Positions 28,946 to 31,440 of a DNA stretch of 31,440 nucleotides are shown here, piece after piece. Made by a program: the position numbers and the translations under genes. The notes beneath the pieces were generated by a model. That model saw only the letters and a list, made by a program, of their open reading frames with translations, made no database searches and was not told the origin of the DNA. The DNA is from Candidatus Adlerbacteria bacterium (lineage in GTDB: Bacteria; Patescibacteriota; Minisyncoccia; Phycocordibacterales; SBAW01). The stretch covers positions 1-31,440 of the forward strand of contig CAIMFR010000028.1 in assembly GCA_903840375.1 (NCBI GenBank), written 5' to 3'. Each line of letters starts with the position of its first letter. Positions within the stretch are counted from its first letter, which is position 1.

Positions 28946-29078
28946 CTAAAGTATGTTACCTCTGTGGCTTGCTGTGGCCCTCGGTGGCGCGATTTCTGCT
29001 CGAGAGTATCAACTCCCCTTACAGCCCCAAAATACCCTTATATTGCCTCAAAGTTTAGGTTCTAATGTCGTTCAACAT

Positions 29079-29098
29079 GCGGAGCAACAGCTTGACAA
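29079..29098 (+). repeat. Second copy of the tRNA-Asn direct repeat (possible attR)
   Basis: Identical over 20 bases to 26070-26089. A TAGGTTC matching the tRNA T-arm lies 17 bases upstream (29056-29062), but the rest of the tRNA is not present. Confidence 0.6.
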
Positions 29099-29164
29099 GT
29101 ATGCAATATTGTATCGCTTACAAACCAACGCATTCGACTTTTTGCGCCTGTTAATACAGGCCGT

Positions 29165-29197
29165 TAAGAAAAAGCACCACCTTTTTGGAGGCGGTGC
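29165..29197 (-). terminator. Rho-independent terminator after the greA-like remnant
   Basis: On the minus strand GCACCGCC pairs with GGTGGTGC (one G-T pair) and is followed by TTTTTCTT. It lies 33 bases past the remnant's stop. Confidence 0.75.
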
Positions 29198-29229
29198 GGC
29201 TGCTGATGAGATAATTTGGCGCTTCGGCG

Positions 29230-29379
29230 TCACTCGATACTGAGGATGCGAAAGCTCTTCTTCTTGCCCGACATTGTAATATCTACTGTTTCGCCAACTT
29301 CTTCACCGATGAGCGCTCGCGCCAACACTGTGTTGTAAGAAACAACCTCCACCCCGTCTTGTTGTTTGACGAATACCAT
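29230..29379 (-). pseudogene. greA-like gene remnant, C-terminal part only
   Basis: The 49-codon frame ends in VVSYNTVLARALIGEEVGETVDITMSG...FRILSIE. This matches the last 40 residues of GreA/GreB (compare ISYHSPLGNSLMGKKKGDEF in the intact greA of this window). The coiled-coil domain and the first half of the FKBP-like domain are missing, and the frame closes with a TGA just upstream of its ATG. The original terminator is still in place. It abuts the 5'-truncated adenylate-kinase-like gene that reads the other way, which suggests a deletion removed both 5' halves. Confidence 0.7.
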
Positions 29380-29390
29380 ACGTTGATATC

Positions 29391-29696
29391 ATGCCCGATG
29401 GTAGGATTCTTCCCATCATGCCGACCGAACTATATGCGCTCATTCACTGCCACGTAGTGATACGTTGCAGTATCCATGAGCTACTATCTCGGAGGGCAAA
29501 AGACACGTCAAAGAAAAGAACGTTGGACAGGAGACTTGTTGAGCGGGAACAGCGCGGAGAAATCGTGGTCGCACGGGAAATTGCTCGCAAAATGCAAACT
29601 TCATTTCACATTGTTCATAATGGGGGGCGTGCCAATTATGCGGCAAAACGCCTTGGTGATATAATCAATGCGCAATGGAACATCTTGCCTTCATAA
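29391..29696 (+). pseudogene. Adenylate-kinase-like C-terminal fragment
   Basis: The 101-residue frame carries VDIMPDGRILPIMPTELYAL just around its start, then HVVIRCSIHELLSRRAKDT, and later REQRGEIVVAREIARKMQTSF and IVHNGG. These resemble the second half of archaeal-type adenylate kinases and related P-loop nucleotide kinases (lid Arg-Arg-x-x-D and the E-I-x-x-A helix). The N-terminal P-loop half is absent, and the frame is closed by a stop at 29368. It is therefore probably inactive unless a shorter protein has a new role. Its end overlaps the start of the HAM1-like gene by 22 bases, so it may still serve translation coupling. Confidence 0.55.
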
Positions 29697-30259
29697 CGTC
29701 CAACGCAGCCAAGGTTCAACTCGCAGATGAACGACTGAGGCCCTATGGGGTCTCAGTCGGGCAGCGCACCCTAAAACTTGAAGAAATACAGAGTTTTGAT
29801 GTTGCTGAGGTAGCACGCCACAAAGCACAACAGGCCATGCAGAATGCGACGGAACCTTTCTTTGTTGAGGATGCCGCTTTCTCCGTCAAAGCATTGAACG
29901 GGTTCCCCGGGCCAATGATTAAGCCTGTACTGACCGCAATCGGAGACGAGCGGCTAACCAAAATGGTTGGGCCAGATGATACGCGAGACGTAGAGGTTGC
30001 TGGTGTTATCGCTTACGGCAATCCAACACAAAACGAGGTAAAAATATTCGAGGGTACTTATGCAGGAACCCTTGCGGAAAAACCACGCGGCGACAACATA
30101 AGGGGCTGGTTGCTAAGTAGGATATTCATCCCACATGGATGGAATCAAACGCTTGCCGAGCTTAACGATGAAGAGTGGAATCGGTTCCTTGAGGACTTCC
30201 GGCACAATGACCATTACGACAAACTAGGCAAATGGCTCGCCGACCAATATAAAGAATAA
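29675..30259 (+). CDS. HAM1/RdgB-type NTP pyrophosphatase
   Basis: This family hydrolyses non-canonical purine triphosphates (XTP, dITP) to monophosphates, which keeps them out of DNA and RNA. The 194 residues start with AFITSNAAKVQLADERL (the T-x-N-x-x-K phosphate-binding motif) and contain EEIQSFDVAEVARHKAQQA and FFVEDAAFSVKALNGFPGPMIKPVL, the VEDsgL...PG motif in changed form. The later part is less conserved than in RdgB, so the substrate could differ. It overlaps the upstream kinase fragment and ends in a bidirectional terminator. It fits the nucleotide-handling theme of the region. Confidence 0.85.
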   Translation: MEHLAFITSNAAKVQLADERLRPYGVSVGQRTLKLEEIQSFDVAEVARHKAQQAMQNATEPFFVEDAAFSVKALNGFPGPMIKPVLTAIGDERLTKMVGPDDTRDVEVAGVIAYGNPTQNEVKIFEGTYAGTLAEKPRGDNIRGWLLSRIFIPHGWNQTLAELNDEEWNRFLEDFRHNDHYDKLGKWLADQYKE

Positions 30260-30292
30260 CCACCAGCGCCCATGCTGGTGGTTATTCTTTCT
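30258..30292. terminator. Bidirectional terminator
   Basis: AACCACCAGC (30258-30267) and GCTGGTGGTT (30274-30283) form a perfect 10-bp stem. T-rich tracts follow on both strands (ATTCTTTCTT and ATTCTTTATA). It ends the HAM1-like gene and the opposing gene at 30304. Confidence 0.85.
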
Positions 30293-30303
30293 TCTTCGAT
30301 CCG

Positions 30304-30595
30304 TCAAGAACGAACGACAGACGGATACCAAGGGATGGCCCGTACGGTTTGCGTATCCAGGGCAATCCCTGAGTCGCGAAACGCTCGGAGCATTTTTTCT
30401 TCCTCGCTAGCGTACCATTGTGCAAATTCTTCCTGCGCGCTTTTGCCGTACATTGTTTCAAGGCCCACCAGTAGATTCGCATTTCCTGTAGCGAGATCAA
30501 CGATGGTCTCCACCATAAAATGGATCCAGCGCGTTGTGCATCATTTCAGCGACAACTGGCAGGTCGCCGAGTTCTACGCTTCGTACTTGTATCAT
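30304..30595 (-). pseudogene. Small gene apparently split by a one-base frameshift
   Basis: The ATG at 30595 has AGGAG 7 bases upstream and opens MIQVRSVELGDLPVVAEMMHNALDPF, but the frame stops at 30497. A second frame from about 30516 to 30304 continues MVETIVDLATGNANLL and GLETMYGKSAQEEFAQW, all helical and acidic. Removing one T from the TTTT run near 30517-30520 joins them into about 96 residues. The opening resembles the first strand and helix of GNAT acetyltransferases, but the rest does not. Either it is a broken gene, a sequencing error, or two overlapping small ORFs. The 100 bases upstream hold a small AACCCT/AGGGTT hairpin and no gene. Confidence 0.5.
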
Positions 30596-30698
30596 CAAAG
30601 AACTCCTCTCTGTGTATTGTCGGGGCTGTTAACCCTTGAGCAACGAGGGTTGCGTACCCAGGATGGATACGCTCTGTACAGTACAGCGAGTATGTGTT

Positions 30699-31037
30699 CT
30701 AGTCAATTACTTCAATACGAATACCGACGACGCCATATTTCTGCTCGTCTTCGTCTGAGTAGAATTGCTTGATTTGGTCAAGAAGAAATTCTCTGCTTTT
30801 CTCTCCAAAAAGCGAGGGGTCGTGGTCGGCAAAAAGCTCTTTAAATAAGGCATACCGGAGTAGACCCTTTACGCGGGTGTTTACTACATGTTCGGGGTTC
30901 TCATTCTCACTAAATTCAATCTCATCCCCAATTGAGATTTGTTGGCGTTTTTCGTCGTATAATCTTGACTCGATAACTTTTTCTTTACCAGCGATCTTAC
31001 CAAAGGGCTCCGATGATAATTTCATTTTATGTTGCAT
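30699..31037 (-). CDS. ASCH-domain protein
   Basis: ASCH domains are PUA-like folds thought to bind RNA, and some have amidohydrolase activity on modified nucleosides. The 112 residues contain KLSSEPFGKIAGKEKVIESRLYDEKRQQISIGDEIEF, which matches the family's G-x-K-x-x-E-x-R-L-x-D-x-K-R and G-D-x-I-x-F pattern. VVNTRVKGLLRYALFKELF follows, and the ending KYGVVGIRIEVI is typical. Met5 (31025) is an alternative start close to the domain. A TTGAAT-18-TAATAT promoter lies upstream. Confidence 0.8.
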   Translation of the reverse strand: MQHKMKLSSEPFGKIAGKEKVIESRLYDEKRQQISIGDEIEFSENENPEHVVNTRVKGLLRYALFKELFADHDPSLFGEKSREFLLDQIKQFYSDEDEQKYGVVGIRIEVID

Positions 31038-31074
31038 ATTTGTTGTAATAAGCTGGTTAATAAAGGCTTTGTTT

Positions 31075-31104
31075 ATATTATGCCTGTCCGAGAGTTATAT
31101 TCAA
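31075..31104 (-). promoter_or_regulatory. Promoter of the ASCH gene
   Basis: On the minus strand TTGAAT (31104 to 31099) and TAATAT (31080 to 31075) are 18 bases apart. The start is near 31068, about 30 bases before the ATG. Confidence 0.55.
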
Positions 31105-31119
31105 ACAATCTTACGCTTG

Positions 31120-31440
31120 TTATTCTATATACGCTACCGTGTTATTTTTGATTGCCTCCAAGCAGGCAGGTACACTTTTCTGCAGACTTGAAGAAAAAAG
31201 CGGTATTGCTTCTTGTGGCGACATGAAAGTATATTTTTCTAATTCATCCGTTTGTAATTTTATTTCTGCAATCTGCTGTTCACTCAACACACCGCCGGAA
31301 AAAATAAACTTAAGTGAGTCTGTAAAGACTCCCTTTTTGGGTCCGTAATATACCCCGACCAATTGTAATTCAGAAACATCGAGCCCAATCTCTTCTTTTG
31401 TCTCTCTTATGGCACAATGAAGCGGGGATTCATTTTCATC
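31120..31440 (-). CDS. Nudix hydrolase, C-terminal part (5' cut by window edge)
   Basis: The frame is open from the window edge and gives 106 residues. The visible part starts inside the Nudix box, ESPLHCAIRETKEEIGLDV, with the RETKEE metal-binding core. LQLVGVYYGPKKG, LKFIFSGGV and YTFMSPQEAI follow, typical of the ADP-ribose or NTP pyrophosphatase branch. The beginning of the box and the N-terminal strands lie outside. It is the second Nudix gene in the region. Confidence 0.85.
   Translation of the reverse strand, partial: DENESPLHCAIRETKEEIGLDVSELQLVGVYYGPKKGVFTDSLKFIFSGGVLSEQQIAEIKLQTDELEKYTFMSPQEAIPLFSSSLQKSVPACLEAIKNNTVAYIE

Noticed and set aside
28953..29243. Plus-strand 96-codon frame with a hydrophobic start
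   Set aside because: It follows the NDK-HD terminator without promoter or ribosome-binding site. It crosses the 20-base repeat and reads through the minus-strand terminator hairpin at 29174-29197 into the greA-like remnant.
1..31440. CRISPR array or altered genetic code
   Set aside because: No regularly spaced direct repeats were seen. TGA ends several genes cleanly (for example proS and the second mreB at 4-base overlaps), so it is a stop here.

Overview
The window looks like a chromosomal piece of a Candidate Phyla Radiation (Patescibacteria, Parcubacteria-like) bacterium. This rests on gene content and style, not on a database search. The proteins are pared down: MurF lacks its N-terminal domain, endonuclease III lacks its Fe-S cysteines, prolyl-tRNA synthetase lacks the editing insertion, and MreD is very short. 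Lysyl-tRNA synthetase is class I. Many genes have no Shine-Dalgarno sequence and start only a few bases after an extended -10 box. TGA is used as an ordinary stop, so the code is standard.

Layout. 1-3256: the tail of one membrane protein gene, three small membrane or exported proteins of unknown function, and two non-coding blocks (about 690-1455 and 2903-3240) packed with stem-loops and sharing a dispersed repeat. 3257-8026 (minus): the mraZ-rsmH-ftsL-ftsI-murF division and wall operon, with a MraZ-type operator over its promoter. 8042-10163 (minus): greA-lysS. 10313-11562 (minus): a monocistronic alpha-solenoid-like repeat protein. 11591-16646 (minus): proS-mreB-mreC-mreD-mrdA, the elongasome. 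16799-17518 and 19227-19710 (plus): two small unknown genes, each with its own promoter and terminator. 17518-19181 (minus): frr-rseP. 19724-22064 (minus): a second mreB, a clamp-loader delta-prime-like gene and nth. 22145-25277 (plus): murA, def and fmt, with a small unknown gene opposite. 25327-25955 (minus): a DUF167 gene and hpf. 26004-26075: tRNA-Asn.

Right of the tRNA the character changes. A 20-base direct repeat at the tRNA 3' end (26070-26089) and at 29079-29098 brackets about 3 kb that looks inserted. It holds a Nudix hydrolase, a MoaA-like radical SAM gene with a single-base frameshift, and, divergent from the latter across an operator-like palindrome, a protein that fuses a nucleoside-diphosphate-kinase-like domain to an HD phosphohydrolase domain. 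Beyond the second repeat are the 3' remnants of a greA-like gene and an adenylate-kinase-like gene, head to head as if one deletion removed both 5' halves, then a HAM1-type NTP pyrophosphatase, a broken small gene, an ASCH-domain protein and another Nudix gene cut by the window edge. Nearly all recognisable products here act on nucleotides.

The core left and middle part builds and guides the cell wall (murA, murF, ftsI, ftsL, mrdA, mreBCD, mraZ, rsmH) and supports translation (lysS, proS, frr, def, fmt, hpf, tRNA-Asn). The strongest candidate for an undescribed system is the NDK-HD fusion paired with the MoaA-like radical SAM enzyme between the direct repeats. The strongest structural curiosities are a 93-bp palindrome inserted in frame in rsmH and the hairpin-dense non-coding block at 690-1455.
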